Of a stretch of DNA of 64,000 bases, positions 9,103 through 17,706 are shown in pieces. Every line of letters begins with the position of its first letter. Position 1 is the first letter of the stretch. The notes below the pieces were generated by a model. It was not told where the DNA came from, made no database searches, and saw only the letters and a list, made by a program, of their open reading frames with translations. Origin of the DNA: Labedella phragmitis (GTDB taxonomy: Bacteria; Actinomycetota; Actinomycetes; Actinomycetales; Microbacteriaceae); assembly GCF_004078635.1 (NCBI RefSeq), contig NZ_RZNB01000001.1, positions 558,001-622,000 on the forward strand, given 5' to 3'. A program made the position numbers and the translations under genes.

Positions 9103-10157
9103 TCACAGCACCCGTCGTCGTCGGGACGCCGACCAGACCCTCGCGGGCCCGGTCGGCGTCCCGTCGTCGTCGCCGGGTGCTCGGACTGCTCGCCTGCCTC
9201 GTCGGGCTCGTGGTCGTCGTGGTGCTGTCGGTCTCGATCGGGTCGCGTGAGGTCTCGCTCACGGAGGTCGTGAGCGCCTTCACCGACCAGTCGGCCACTG
9301 GCCTCGCCGAGGAGGCGGTGCGAGCACGCGTGCCCCGCACGGTGCTCGGTCTGCTCGTCGGGGCGGCGCTCGGTCTCGCGGGCGCCATCATGCAGGGGGT
9401 CACGCGCAATCCGCTCGCAGACCCCGGCATCCTCGGTGTCAACACGGGGGCGTCGCTCTTCGTCGTCTCCGGCATCGCCTTCTTCGGTATGACGACCGTC
9501 ACGCAGTACATCTGGCTCGCCCTCGCCGGAGCCGCCGCGAGCGCCGTGTTCGTCTACACGGTCGGATCGATCGGTCGCGGCGGAGCGACGCCCCTGAAGC
9601 TCGCCCTCGCCGGAGCGGCCACGACCGCCGCTCTCAGTTCGCTCATCAGCGCGATCGTGCTGCCGCGCGTCGACGCCCTCCAGGTCTTCCGCTTCTGGCA
9701 GATCGGCGGGATCGGGGGCGCGAACTGGGAGTCGATGGCCACGGTCGTCCCGTTCCTCGCGGTCGGCGCGATCCTGTCGCTGCTGTCCGCCCGCTCGCTC
9801 GACGCTCTCGCTCTCGGCGACGAGCTCGCGACGGGGCTCGGCGGGAACATCAAGGTCGCGCGCGCCGTCGCCGCGCTCGGAGGAGTCCTGCTGTGCGGCG
9901 CGGCCACGGCGATCGCGGGGCCCATCGGCTTCATCGGTCTCGTCGTGCCGCACGTCGCGCGCATCCTCACGGGCAGTGACTACCGCTGGATCCTGCCGTA
10001 CTCGGTCGGTTTCGGCGCCGTGCTCCTGCTGCTCGCGGATGTGGTCGGCCGTGTGGTGACGCGACCGAGCGACGTCGAGGTGGGCATCATCACGGCGATC
10101 ATCGGTGCGCCCGTGTTCATCGCCGTCGTGCGCCGACAGAAGATCAAGGAGTTGTGA
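9099..10157 (+). CDS. Iron-siderophore ABC transporter permease (FecCD family)
   Basis: A 352-residue integral membrane protein of the FecCD/BtuC type with about nine or ten hydrophobic segments. Family motifs include VPRTVLGLLVGAALGLAGAIMQGVTRNPLADPGILGVN in the first half and GPIGFIGLVVPHVARILTGSDYR near the end, the region that contacts the ATPase. GTG 9099 overlaps the preceding TGA (GTGA). It is the first of two different permeases forming the channel heterodimer. Confidence 0.93.
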   Translation: MITAPVVVGTPTRPSRARSASRRRRRVLGLLACLVGLVVVVVLSVSIGSREVSLTEVVSAFTDQSATGLAEEAVRARVPRTVLGLLVGAALGLAGAIMQGVTRNPLADPGILGVNTGASLFVVSGIAFFGMTTVTQYIWLALAGAAASAVFVYTVGSIGRGGATPLKLALAGAATTAALSSLISAIVLPRVDALQVFRFWQIGGIGGANWESMATVVPFLAVGAILSLLSARSLDALALGDELATGLGGNIKVARAVAALGGVLLCGAATAIAGPIGFIGLVVPHVARILTGSDYRWILPYSVGFGAVLLLLADVVGRVVTRPSDVEVGIITAIIGAPVFIAVVRRQKIKEL

Positions 10158-10158
10158 C

Positions 10159-11250
10159 GTGACGCGAGAGTTCGTCGCCGCGCGACCCGTCGGGGTGACC
10201 GGGTCCACTCCGGCCGTCGGCACGTCCGCCGCCGAGACGCTTCGCGCCGCGCGCCGCCGACGCGGGCGGCACAGACGGCTCGTGATCGGCGCCCTCGCGG
10301 CGGCCCTCGTCGCGATGTTCGTCACGACCCTGATGGTCGGCAACACCTTCTACCCTCCGGGCGACGTGCTCCGGGTGGCGTTCGGCGAGAAGGTGCCCGG
10401 GGCGTCCTTCACCGTGGGGACGCTGCGTTTGCCCCGCGCCATCACGGGTGTCCTCGCGGGCGTCGCCTTCGGGCTGGCGGGGGTCACGTTCCAGACGATG
10501 CTCCGCAACGCGCTCGCGAGCCCGGACGTGATCGGCATCACCTCAGGGGCGAGCGCAGCGGCCGTCTTCGCGATCACGATCCTCGGCGCGGGGGGAGCGG
10601 GCGTCTCGATCCTCGCCGTCGTCAGCGGCCTCGGCGCGGCCCTCGCGATCTATCTGCTCGCCTACCGCAACGGGCTCTCGGGCGCGCGACTCATCCTCAT
10701 CGGGATCGGCGTCGGCGCGATGCTCGACAGTGTCGTGAGCTACCTCCTCCTCAAGTCCAGCTCGTTCGAGGTGCAGGCGGCGTTGCGGTGGCTCACCGGC
10801 AGCCTCGGCAGCGCCTTCTGGGACGGCATCCCGCCGCTCGCGCTCAGCCTGCTCGTGCTGCTGCCGCTCATCATCGTGCTCACGCGTCGTTTGACGGCAC
10901 TCCAGTTGGGTGACGAATCGGCGATGGCGCTCGGCGTGCGCGTCGACCGGACGCGGCTCCTGCTCGTCGTCGTCGCCGTGGCACTCGCGGGCGTCGCGAC
11001 GGCCACCACCGGCCCGATCGCCTTCGTCGCGTTCCTCTCGGGACCGATCGCCGCGCGGCTCGTGGGCGGTGGTCGTTCGCTGCTGATCCCCGCCGGTCTC
11101 GTGGGCGGGCTCCTCGTGCTCACCGCGGACCTGCTCGGTCAGTTCGCCTTCGGCACCTCGTTCCCCGTCGGTGTCGTCACGGGTGCCATCGGCGCTCCGT
11201 ACCTCCTCTACCTGCTGATCCGTTCGAACCGCTCGGGAGGCTCCCTGTGA
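10159..11250 (+). CDS. Iron-siderophore ABC transporter permease (FecCD family), second subunit
   Basis: A 363-residue permease partner of the 9099-10157 product. FecCD hallmarks are LRLPRAITGVLAGVAFGLAGVTFQTMLRNALASPDVIGI and GPIAFVAFLSGPIAARLVGG. The longer basic N-terminal tail (~45 residues) is predicted cytoplasmic. GTG 10159 lies one base after the previous stop; the last bases overlap the ATPase start (GTGA). Confidence 0.92.
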   Translation: MTREFVAARPVGVTGSTPAVGTSAAETLRAARRRRGRHRRLVIGALAAALVAMFVTTLMVGNTFYPPGDVLRVAFGEKVPGASFTVGTLRLPRAITGVLAGVAFGLAGVTFQTMLRNALASPDVIGITSGASAAAVFAITILGAGGAGVSILAVVSGLGAALAIYLLAYRNGLSGARLILIGIGVGAMLDSVVSYLLLKSSSFEVQAALRWLTGSLGSAFWDGIPPLALSLLVLLPLIIVLTRRLTALQLGDESAMALGVRVDRTRLLLVVVAVALAGVATATTGPIAFVAFLSGPIAARLVGGGRSLLIPAGLVGGLLVLTADLLGQFAFGTSFPVGVVTGAIGAPYLLYLLIRSNRSGGSL

Positions 11251-12047
11251 CCGTGTCCCATTCCCTCGAGGTCGACGGCGCGACGATCGCGTACGGCGAC
11301 CGCGTCGTCCTCGACGACCTCGACCTCGTCGTCCCGCCGGGCCGGATCAGCATCATCGTCGGCGCCAACGCGTGCGGGAAGTCGACGCTGCTCCGCGCCA
11401 TGGCGCGGTTGCTCGCCCCCACGAGTGGATCGGTCCTGCTCGACGGCGCCCCCATCACGGCGATGCCCACGAAGAAGGTCGCGACCGTGCTCGGTCTCCT
11501 GCCCCAGACGCCCATCGCGCCGGAGGGGATCGTCGTCGCCGACCTCGTGGGTCGTGGCCGGTATCCCCATCAGGGACTGTTCTCGCGCTGGACCGCGGCG
11601 GACGATGCCGCGGTCGCCGAGGCGCTCGAGGCGACGGGGTCGCTCGAACTCGCGGAGCGTCCCGTCGACGAGTTGTCCGGCGGTCAGCGCCAGCGGGTCT
11701 GGATCTCGATGGCCCTCGCGCAGCAGACCGACGTCCTCCTCCTCGACGAGCCGACGACGTTCCTCGACGTCTCCCACCAGGTCGACGTGCTCGACCTCGT
11801 CACCGACCTCAATCGCGCCCGCGGCACCACCGTCGTCATCGTGCTCCACGACCTCAATCTCGCGGCGCGTTACGCCGATCACCTCTTCGCCGTGAAGGAG
11901 GGCCGCATCTTCGCATCGGGCACCCCGCGTGAGGTCGTCACCTCCGAGACCGTCGAGGCCGTCTTCGGCATGGCGTCGCGCGTCATCGACGATCCCGTCA
12001 CGGGCACCCCCCTCGTCGTCCCGATCGGCCGCCACCACTCCCTCTGA
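11247..12047 (+). CDS. Iron-siderophore ABC transporter ATP-binding protein
   Basis: A 266-residue FepC/FhuC-type ATPase powering siderophore import. Walker A is GANACGKST (residues ~36-44), the Q-loop is LLPQTPIAP, the signature is ELSGGQRQRVWI, Walker B is VLLLDEPTTFLD, and the switch His is in VLHDLNLAARY. All catalytic elements are present. GTG 11247 overlaps the permease stop. It is the last gene of the iron-regulated operon; an inverted repeat follows at 12061. Confidence 0.95.
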   Translation: MTVSHSLEVDGATIAYGDRVVLDDLDLVVPPGRISIIVGANACGKSTLLRAMARLLAPTSGSVLLDGAPITAMPTKKVATVLGLLPQTPIAPEGIVVADLVGRGRYPHQGLFSRWTAADDAAVAEALEATGSLELAERPVDELSGGQRQRVWISMALAQQTDVLLLDEPTTFLDVSHQVDVLDLVTDLNRARGTTVVIVLHDLNLAARYADHLFAVKEGRIFASGTPREVVTSETVEAVFGMASRVIDDPVTGTPLVVPIGRHHSL

Positions 12048-12060
12048 CCGCCGCCGGTAC

Positions 12061-12128
12061 GGTCCCCGAGCTTGTCGAAGGGCGGTGAGCCGACCGCGAC
12101 GTGCGACGCTTCGACAGACTCAGCGACC
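12061..12128. repeat. REP-like imperfect inverted repeat
   Basis: The 20-bp arms 12061-12080 and 12109-12128 are reverse complements at 16 of 20 positions, with a core of CTTGTCGAAG/CTTCGACA. Motifs of the form CTTCGACAGGCTCAGCGACC are familiar to me as interspersed repeats in actinobacterial intergenic regions; that is recollection, not a search. It lies just after the siderophore operon, so it may also act as a terminator. Confidence 0.5.
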
Positions 12129-12191
12129 GAGTGAGCGACTCCGCGGGTCGCAGGTGGACCGCACCCGCTCGCACGGGCGCACAATAGGGGG

Positions 12192-12476
12192 ATGGCCACG
12201 ACCGAGTTCGCGAACGAACGCGACGCTTCCCGATACACCATGCGGCGCGACGGCGTCATCGTGAGTGCGCTCGATTACAACGACGACGGCCGCACCGTCG
12301 CGTTCACCCGGGCCTTCACGAACTCGCCGTTCCGGGGCAACGGTTACGCAGGTGAGCTCACGGCCTTCGCCGTCGACGACGCGGAGAAGGCTGGACGCAC
12401 CGTGATCCCGATGTGCTGGTACGTCGCCGACTGGTTCGACGAGCACCCCGAGCGGGAGCATCTGATCGCGCGGTAG
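12192..12476 (+). CDS. Small GNAT-like N-acetyltransferase (Yjdj/NATD1 type)
   Basis: A 94-residue protein of the short GNAT-like family typified by human NATD1. The residues SALDYNDDGRTVAFTRAFTNSPFRGNGYAGELTAFAVDDAEKAGRTVIPMCWYVADWF follow the family pattern, with FRGNGYAGEL as the acetyl-CoA-binding loop and the C-terminal P-C-x-Y-V-x-x-W/F block. The acceptor is unknown. CACAAT at 12180-12185 lies 6 nt before the ATG, consistent with a leaderless start. It is a stand-alone gene. Confidence 0.85.
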   Translation: MATTEFANERDASRYTMRRDGVIVSALDYNDDGRTVAFTRAFTNSPFRGNGYAGELTAFAVDDAEKAGRTVIPMCWYVADWFDEHPEREHLIAR

Positions 12477-12597
12477 TGACTCGATTCACCCCCAGATCGG
12501 GGGCTGTTCCAGCACGTTCCCAGAACGCACTGGCAGAATCGCGGGAACCGCATCGGATACACTCGGTCTCCGGTCGTGCCCGCACGATCGTTCTCCG

Positions 12598-12685
12598 GGA
12601 GGGCTGTCCGAGCGGCCGATGGAGCTGGTCTTGAAAACCAGTGGGCAGAAATGTCTCGTGGGTTCGAATCCCACGCCCTCCGCCA
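12598..12685 (+). tRNA. tRNA-Ser (anticodon TGA)
   Basis: The 88-nt sequence folds as a class II tRNA. Acceptor GGAGGGC (12598-12604) pairs with GCCCTCC before discriminator G and an encoded CCA (12683-12685). The anticodon stem CTGGT/ACCAG encloses loop CTTGAAA with anticodon TGA, reading UCA-type Ser codons. A T-arm with GTTCGAATC and a long variable arm are present, as expected for serine tRNAs. Confidence 0.96.
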
Positions 12686-12859
12686 CAGATTCACCGGCCA
12701 CGGGACATGCCGCCGCGACGCGGATGACGGATCGCCGCCCACCCCTGCACGCGAGGCGCCCGGCACCGCGTGGCCAGCGCATCGGAGACGACGACGTCAG
12801 AAGCCCCCGCTTCTCCACCCCCGACCCCGCGTCCGTCGCGCGACCTGAAAGGCACCCTT

Positions 12860-14149
12860 GTGAGCGAAACCCCCCGGTCCTCACGCCGCGTCGCCACCGA
12901 CCCGAGCATCAGCCGACACGCGCGGCGTCGGCGCCACAACCCCTTCGCGACGGGCCTGCGCTTCGTCGCCGGAGCCCTCGCCGTGCTGCTCGTGAGCGGC
13001 GGCACCGTCGCGGCCTACGCGCTCTGGGACGTCGTGTCGAGCGTGAAGCCCGCCGTCACCCTCGCCGGCCAGGACCCGAACATCCCGAGCATCGACGCGA
13101 TCGAGGGCGGCGTGAACCTGCTCCTCGTGGGAAGCGACAGTCGGCAGGGCCAGGGGACCGAGTACGGCGACCCCTCCAAGGAGACCGGCGTCCTCAACGA
13201 CGTGACGATGCTCCTCCACATCTCCGAGGACCACACGAGCGCCGTCGTCGTCTCCTTCCCGCGGGATCTCTTCGTCCCCATCCCCGAGTGCCCGAAGCCT
13301 GACGGCAGCGGCACGTTCGACGCGATGTCGTCGCAGAAGATCAACACGACGCTCTCCTACGGCGGGCTCGCGTGCACCGTTCTCACGGTCGAGTCGCTCA
13401 CCGGCCTGCGGATCCCCTTCGCCGCCGAGGTTCAGTTCAACGGCGTCATCGCGCTCTCCAACGCCGTCGGCGGCGTCGAGGTCTGCGTGGCCGAGCCGAT
13501 CGAGGACGACTACACCCAGACCTACCTCGCCGCGGGCACGCACACCCTGCAGGGCAAAGAGGCGTTGCAGTTCCTCCGCACCCGGCACGGAGTCGGGGAC
13601 GGTTCGGACCTCGGTCGGATCAGCAACCAGCAGGTCTTCCTGTCGTCCCTCGTCCGCACGCTGCAGAGCTCCGAGACGCTCGGCGACCCGACGAAGCTCT
13701 TCGGCATCGCGAAGGCGGCCGCGGGCAACATGCAGCTCTCGACGAACCTCGCGAACCTCAACACGATGGTCTCCGTCGCGATGGCCCTCAAGGACATCCC
13801 GCTCGACCAGATCGCCTTCCTCCAGTACCCGAACGCGTACGGCTCGAGCGGCGGACAGCAGGGCGTCCTGCCCCTCGATTCGGCCGCCGAGCAGCTCTTC
13901 GACGCGATCAAGGCGGACAAGAAGTTGAGCATCACGGGCACGACCGGAGTGGGGTCGGTCACCGACCCGAACGCCCCGGCCGAGACGGAGACCCCCGTGG
14001 AGCCCGAGACCCCGGAGACCACGCCGCCGGCGGACGCGAGTGCTCCCTCGACCACTCCGCCTCCCGCCGCCGACGAGGCGGTCGAACTCCCCGACTCGAT
14101 CGAGGGTCAGACGGCGGACGACCGGACGTGTTCGAAGGGCAATAACTGA
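12860..14149 (+). CDS. LCP (LytR-CpsA-Psr) family protein
   Basis: A 429-residue membrane-anchored enzyme of the LCP family, which transfers polyprenyl-linked glycopolymers onto peptidoglycan on the outer face of the membrane. A basic cytoplasmic N-terminus is followed by one membrane segment (FVAGALAVLLVSGGTVAAYAL). The LCP domain has NLLLVGSDSR, LNDVTMLLHI, VVSFPRDLFVPIPEC, GGVEVCV and ALQFLRTRHGVGDGSDLGRISNQQ, which carry the conserved Asp/Arg residues binding the pyrophosphate lipid. A Pro/Thr/Glu-rich tail ends in a Cys. I prefer GTG 12860 over GTG 12770 because it gives an N-terminus like the paralog at 14202. Confidence 0.92.
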   Translation: MSETPRSSRRVATDPSISRHARRRRHNPFATGLRFVAGALAVLLVSGGTVAAYALWDVVSSVKPAVTLAGQDPNIPSIDAIEGGVNLLLVGSDSRQGQGTEYGDPSKETGVLNDVTMLLHISEDHTSAVVVSFPRDLFVPIPECPKPDGSGTFDAMSSQKINTTLSYGGLACTVLTVESLTGLRIPFAAEVQFNGVIALSNAVGGVEVCVAEPIEDDYTQTYLAAGTHTLQGKEALQFLRTRHGVGDGSDLGRISNQQVFLSSLVRTLQSSETLGDPTKLFGIAKAAAGNMQLSTNLANLNTMVSVAMALKDIPLDQIAFLQYPNAYGSSGGQQGVLPLDSAAEQLFDAIKADKKLSITGTTGVGSVTDPNAPAETETPVEPETPETTPPADASAPSTTPPPAADEAVELPDSIEGQTADDRTCSKGNN

Positions 14150-14201
14150 GGTCGAGCGGGCCTTCACCTGCCTCGGCGCGCACGGCCCCTAAACTCGACG
14201 A

Positions 14202-15485
14202 ATGGCCCGTTCGACCCGAAATCCCGAGCCGACCCTGACGCGACACGCTCGCGGGCGCCGTCGGGGTCCCGTCGCCGCCGTCCTCCGGGGCGTCGCGTTC
14301 ACCCTCGCCGTCGTGCTCGTGAGCGGAGCGGCCGTCGCCGCCTATGCGGCATGGGAGATCGGCGCCGGCATCGCGAGCAACGCCGTCGACATCGGCCAGG
14401 GCGGGGACACCGCCGACGCACCCTCGGGGATCGGCGAACTCGAGGGCGGCTTCAACATGCTCGTCATCGGCGCCGACAACTCCGCCAACCAGAACACCTC
14501 CGCGTACGGCAAGCGCGATGTCACGCTCAACGACGTCAACATGCTCGTGCACGTGGCGGCGGACCACCAGAGCGCCGTCGTCGTGAGTTTCCCGCGCGAC
14601 ATGCTCGTGCCGATCCCCGAGTGCACGGATCCGGACACGGGCGAGGTGCACGCTGAACAGTACTCCGCCATGATCAACACGGCATTCGCGAAGGGCGGCG
14701 AGAAGGGCGGCCTCGGGTGTGCGGCGAAGACCATCGAGGAGCTCACGGGCCTCGAAGTGGACTACGCGGCCCAGTTCTCGTTCGCCTCGGTCATCCAGTT
14801 GACGAACGCCCTCGGCGGCGTCGAGGTCTGCCTCGCCGACCCCATCAAGGACCGGTTCTCGGGGCTCGACCTCGATGAGGGCGTCAGCACTATCCAGGGC
14901 GAGCAGGCCCTGCAGTTCCTGCGCACCCGCAAGGCGGTCGGCGACGGCAGCGACCTCTCGCGGATCGCGCTGCAGCAGACGTACATGTCGTCGCTCGTGA
15001 AGAAGCTCAAGAGCGACGGCACTCTGGGCGACGTCACGAAGCTCTACGGCATCGCGAAGGTCGCCGCCGAGAGCCTGTCGCTCTCGAGCAACCTCGCGAA
15101 CATCAACGCGATGATCTCGATGGCGCTCACGGTGAGGAACCTCGACCTGGAGAACATCCAGCTCGTGCAGTACCCGGTGGGGGAGGCGCCGTCCGATCCC
15201 AACCGCGTGGTCCCTCAGAAGGAGACGGCCGATCAGCTCATGGCGGCGATCGCCGCCGATGCGTCCTTCTCCTCCGATCCCGATGCGCGTCGCGTCGGCG
15301 TCGAGGACACGAGCACAGAGGAGCCTGCCGACCCGGAGACCGAGACGCCGCCGTCCACGTCTCCGTCGGCCGACCCGTCGACGACCCCGTCCGCGGGAGC
15401 GACGACGTCGCCCCCGGCGTCGGGAGTCATCGACGGCCTCGTGGGCCAGTCGGCCGCGCAGGAGAGCTGCGTCGTCAAGAACTGA
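14202..15485 (+). CDS. LCP (LytR-CpsA-Psr) family protein, paralog of preceding gene
   Basis: A 427-residue second LCP protein, clearly a tandem duplicate of the 12860 product. One N-terminal membrane segment (FTLAVVLVSGAAVAAYAAW) precedes the extracellular domain with FNMLVIGADN, LNDVNMLVHV, VVSFPRDMLVPIPEC, GGVEVCL and ALQFLRTRKAVGDGSDLSRIALQQ. The tail is Pro/Ser/Thr-rich with a Cys near the end, as in its neighbour. TAAACT at 14190-14195 lies 6 nt before the ATG, so it may have its own leaderless promoter. It likely attaches teichoic-acid-like or other wall glycopolymers. Confidence 0.92.
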   Translation: MARSTRNPEPTLTRHARGRRRGPVAAVLRGVAFTLAVVLVSGAAVAAYAAWEIGAGIASNAVDIGQGGDTADAPSGIGELEGGFNMLVIGADNSANQNTSAYGKRDVTLNDVNMLVHVAADHQSAVVVSFPRDMLVPIPECTDPDTGEVHAEQYSAMINTAFAKGGEKGGLGCAAKTIEELTGLEVDYAAQFSFASVIQLTNALGGVEVCLADPIKDRFSGLDLDEGVSTIQGEQALQFLRTRKAVGDGSDLSRIALQQTYMSSLVKKLKSDGTLGDVTKLYGIAKVAAESLSLSSNLANINAMISMALTVRNLDLENIQLVQYPVGEAPSDPNRVVPQKETADQLMAAIAADASFSSDPDARRVGVEDTSTEEPADPETETPPSTSPSADPSTTPSAGATTSPPASGVIDGLVGQSAAQESCVVKN

Positions 15486-15499
15486 CCGGACTCCCGTGG

Positions 15500-15528
15500 T
15501 TGGGCGTGCACCGCGCGTCCGTTATGCT
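15500..15528 (+). promoter_or_regulatory. Predicted promoter of tRNA-Ser(GCT)
   Basis: TTGGGC (15500-15505) and TATGCT (15523-15528), separated by 17 bp, each match the sigma-70 type -35 and -10 hexamers at four of six positions. They lie 33 bp before the tRNA at 15561. Predicted by eye only. Confidence 0.45.
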
Positions 15529-15560
15529 GGAGGCCGTGCGTCGGCTCGACCGTCGCACAT

Positions 15561-15649
15561 GGAGACGTCGCATAGTCCGGCCGAGTGCACCACCCTGCTA
15601 AGGTGGAGTCCCCTTATGGGGACCGAGGGTTCAAATCCCTCCGTCTCCG
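15561..15649 (+). tRNA. tRNA-Ser (anticodon GCT)
   Basis: The 89-nt class II tRNA has acceptor GGAGACG (15561-15567) pairing with CGTCTCC (15642-15648) and discriminator G. The anticodon stem CCACC/GGTGG encloses CTGCTAA with anticodon GCT, reading AGC/AGU. The variable arm GTCCCCTTATGGGGAC is long, as in serine tRNAs. CCA is not encoded, unlike in the other tRNA-Ser here. Confidence 0.96.
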
Positions 15650-15779
15650 CAGTGCCGATGAGAGTCAACGGCTGTCTGCCGTGCCCTGTCGATTCGGATC
15701 GTCTTGTGTCTGCCGGGCCACGTCATATGCATGTCGAGGCCCTTGGTCCGGGGTGGTCGGCGCGGCTATGGTCGATCGC

Positions 15780-16775
15780 ATGACTCTGCGACGACGCATC
15801 CTGTTCATCGGCGGATCCGGCGTGATCAGCACCGCGTGCGTCCGCGCGGCGGTGGCCGCCGGGCATGACGTGTCGGTCCTGAATCGCGGACGGAGCACCC
15901 GTCCTCTTCCCGAAGGAGTGCGCGAACTCCGGGCCGATGTGCGAGACGCGGACGCCGTCGCCGCAGTCGTCGGAGAGCGCCCGTTCGATGTCGTGGCCGA
16001 CTTCCTCTCTTTCGTGCCCGCGCACGTCGAGACGGCCCTCGCGACGGTCGGCGGGAGCGCCGGTCAGTACATCTTCATCAGCTCGGCCTCGGCCTACGAG
16101 AAGCCGCCGCGTCGCCTGCCGATCACCGAGTCCACTCCGCTGCGGAACCCGTTCTGGCAGTATTCGCGGGACAAGATCGCGTGCGAAGACCTGCTGGTCG
16201 CGGCCCACCGGGATCGCGAGCTGCCCGTCACCATCGTGCGTCCGTCGCACACCTATGACGACACGCTGCTGCCGACGCTCGGCGGCTGGACCGATATCGC
16301 GCGAATGCGCGCCGGCCGGCCCGTCGTCGTGCACGGCGACGGCAGCAGCCTGTGGACGCTCACCCACAGCGACGATTTCGCGGTCGGCTTCACGGGGCTC
16401 CTCGGCAACCCCGCGGCGATCGGCGAGGCGTTCACGATCACCGGCTCACATGCGCCCACGTGGGATCAGATCTACCGCTGGCTCGCCGAAGCGGCGGGGG
16501 TGGACGCCCCCAGCCTCGTCCACGTCGCGAGCGACACGATCGCGACGGCGGCGCCAGACCTCGGCCCCGGTCTGCTGGGCGACAAGGCCCACTCGGTCGT
16601 GTTCGACGCGACGAGGGTGCGCGAGTTGTCGCCGGAGTTCGGCACGACGATCACCTTCGACGAGGGTGCCCGCCGGATTCTGGCCCACTACGACGCCCAC
16701 CCGGAGCTCCAGCAGGTCGACCCCGAACTCGACGAGCTCTTCGACCGCTTGGTTGCACACGCCGACTCCGTGTAG
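15780..16775 (+). CDS. NAD-dependent epimerase/dehydratase-like SDR protein
   Basis: A 331-residue extended short-chain dehydrogenase/reductase. The N-terminal Rossmann motif is RILFIGGSGVIS (a G-x-x-G-x-x-S variant of GxxGxxG), followed by VLNRGRS and the Asp-rich region. FISSASAYEKPP and WQYSRDKIACED give the S-Y-K type active site region (Y x x x K as YSRDK). The C-terminal half resembles sugar-nucleotide epimerase or isoflavone-reductase-like proteins. The substrate is unknown. ATG 15780 is preceded by TATGGT 7 nt upstream, fitting a leaderless start; longer reading runs back into the tRNA and is not credible. Confidence 0.87.
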   Translation: MTLRRRILFIGGSGVISTACVRAAVAAGHDVSVLNRGRSTRPLPEGVRELRADVRDADAVAAVVGERPFDVVADFLSFVPAHVETALATVGGSAGQYIFISSASAYEKPPRRLPITESTPLRNPFWQYSRDKIACEDLLVAAHRDRELPVTIVRPSHTYDDTLLPTLGGWTDIARMRAGRPVVVHGDGSSLWTLTHSDDFAVGFTGLLGNPAAIGEAFTITGSHAPTWDQIYRWLAEAAGVDAPSLVHVASDTIATAAPDLGPGLLGDKAHSVVFDATRVRELSPEFGTTITFDEGARRILAHYDAHPELQQVDPELDELFDRLVAHADSV

Positions 16776-16862
16776 GGCGACGGGACGGGCGAGACCATCG
16801 TCGCGACGCCGCACGTCGTTCCACGGGTCGAGAAGCGAATCGCCCGGTGGCAGGATGAGGCC

Positions 16863-17702
16863 ATGCCCGAGTCTCCCGAGGTTGACGCGCTTGGCGCCTT
16901 CCTGCGCTCTCACGCGGTGGGGCGGCGCATCGCGTCCGTCGACCTCGTCGAGTTCCGTGCGCTCAAGACGCGCGAACGGCCGCTCCGGGAACTCGAGGGT
17001 CGCACCGTGTCGGGCGTCCGTCGATTCGGGAAGCACCTCGTGCTCGACACCGACGGTCCCTTGCTGCTCCTGAGTTTCGGCCGGGCCGGCTGGGCGCGCT
17101 GGTCCGACGGCCCCGAGGACCCGGCCGCCTCCAGCCCCGACGCGCCGCCCGTCATCGCGCGCGTCCTCTTCGACGACGGAGCGGAGCTCGCCGTCACGGA
17201 TACGGGCGACTGGCTCTCCCTCGGTCTCTCGGTCGTGGACGACGAGACGACCGTGCCGGCGATCGCGAAGCTCGGCCCTGATCCGTTGTCCGACGCCTTC
17301 ACGCCCGCAGTGCTCGCCCGCATCGTCGTCGGCCGCCGCAAGCGGCTCAAGGCGCTGCTTCAGGAGCAGGAGTCGCTCGCCGGTATCGGCAACGCCTACT
17401 CGGACGAGATCCTGTTCGCGGCGCGGTTGTCGCCGCTCGTGCAGGCGGTCGCTCTCGACGAGGAGGAACGCGAGGCTCTCTACGCGGCCATCCGCGACGT
17501 GCTCGGCTCCGCCGTCGAAGCCCGTCGCGACGTGCCTCCCGCCGAACTCAAGGCAGCGAAGGTCGCCGCGATGGCCGTGCACGGCCGGACCGGCGAGCCG
17601 TGCCCGGACTGCGGCGGCACGGTCCTCGACGTCCCGGGCTCGAAGGGCGGCGCGCAGTACTGTCCCGAGCGCCAGACCGGGGGAGTGCCGCTCCCCGAGT
17701 GA
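16863..17702 (+). CDS. Fpg/Nei-family DNA glycosylase
   Basis: A 279-residue base-excision-repair enzyme. MPESPEV gives the catalytic Pro-2/Glu-3 N-terminus, K (FGKHLVL) lies in the beta-hairpin around residue 60, and IGNAYSDEILF is the helix-two-turn-helix. The zinc finger CPDCGG...QYCPERQ near the C-terminus is of the family's CxxC...CxxC class, although the last Cys is replaced (CPERQ rather than CxxC), a deviation worth noting. It removes oxidised bases and nicks DNA. It stands alone and is convergent with the next gene, with almost no spacer. Confidence 0.9.
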   Translation: MPESPEVDALGAFLRSHAVGRRIASVDLVEFRALKTRERPLRELEGRTVSGVRRFGKHLVLDTDGPLLLLSFGRAGWARWSDGPEDPAASSPDAPPVIARVLFDDGAELAVTDTGDWLSLGLSVVDDETTVPAIAKLGPDPLSDAFTPAVLARIVVGRRKRLKALLQEQESLAGIGNAYSDEILFAARLSPLVQAVALDEEEREALYAAIRDVLGSAVEARRDVPPAELKAAKVAAMAVHGRTGEPCPDCGGTVLDVPGSKGGAQYCPERQTGGVPLPE

Positions 17703-17706
17703 CGGC

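Noticed and set aside
12486-12884. Minus-strand frame over tRNA-Ser with GFEPTRHFCPLVFKTS-like translation
   Set aside because: This is the antisense translation of a serine tRNA and a recurrent misannotation.
15585-15779. N-terminal extension of the SDR gene into the tRNA
   Set aside because: The tRNA ends at 15649 and the -10/start arrangement at 15767-15780 is a better fit.
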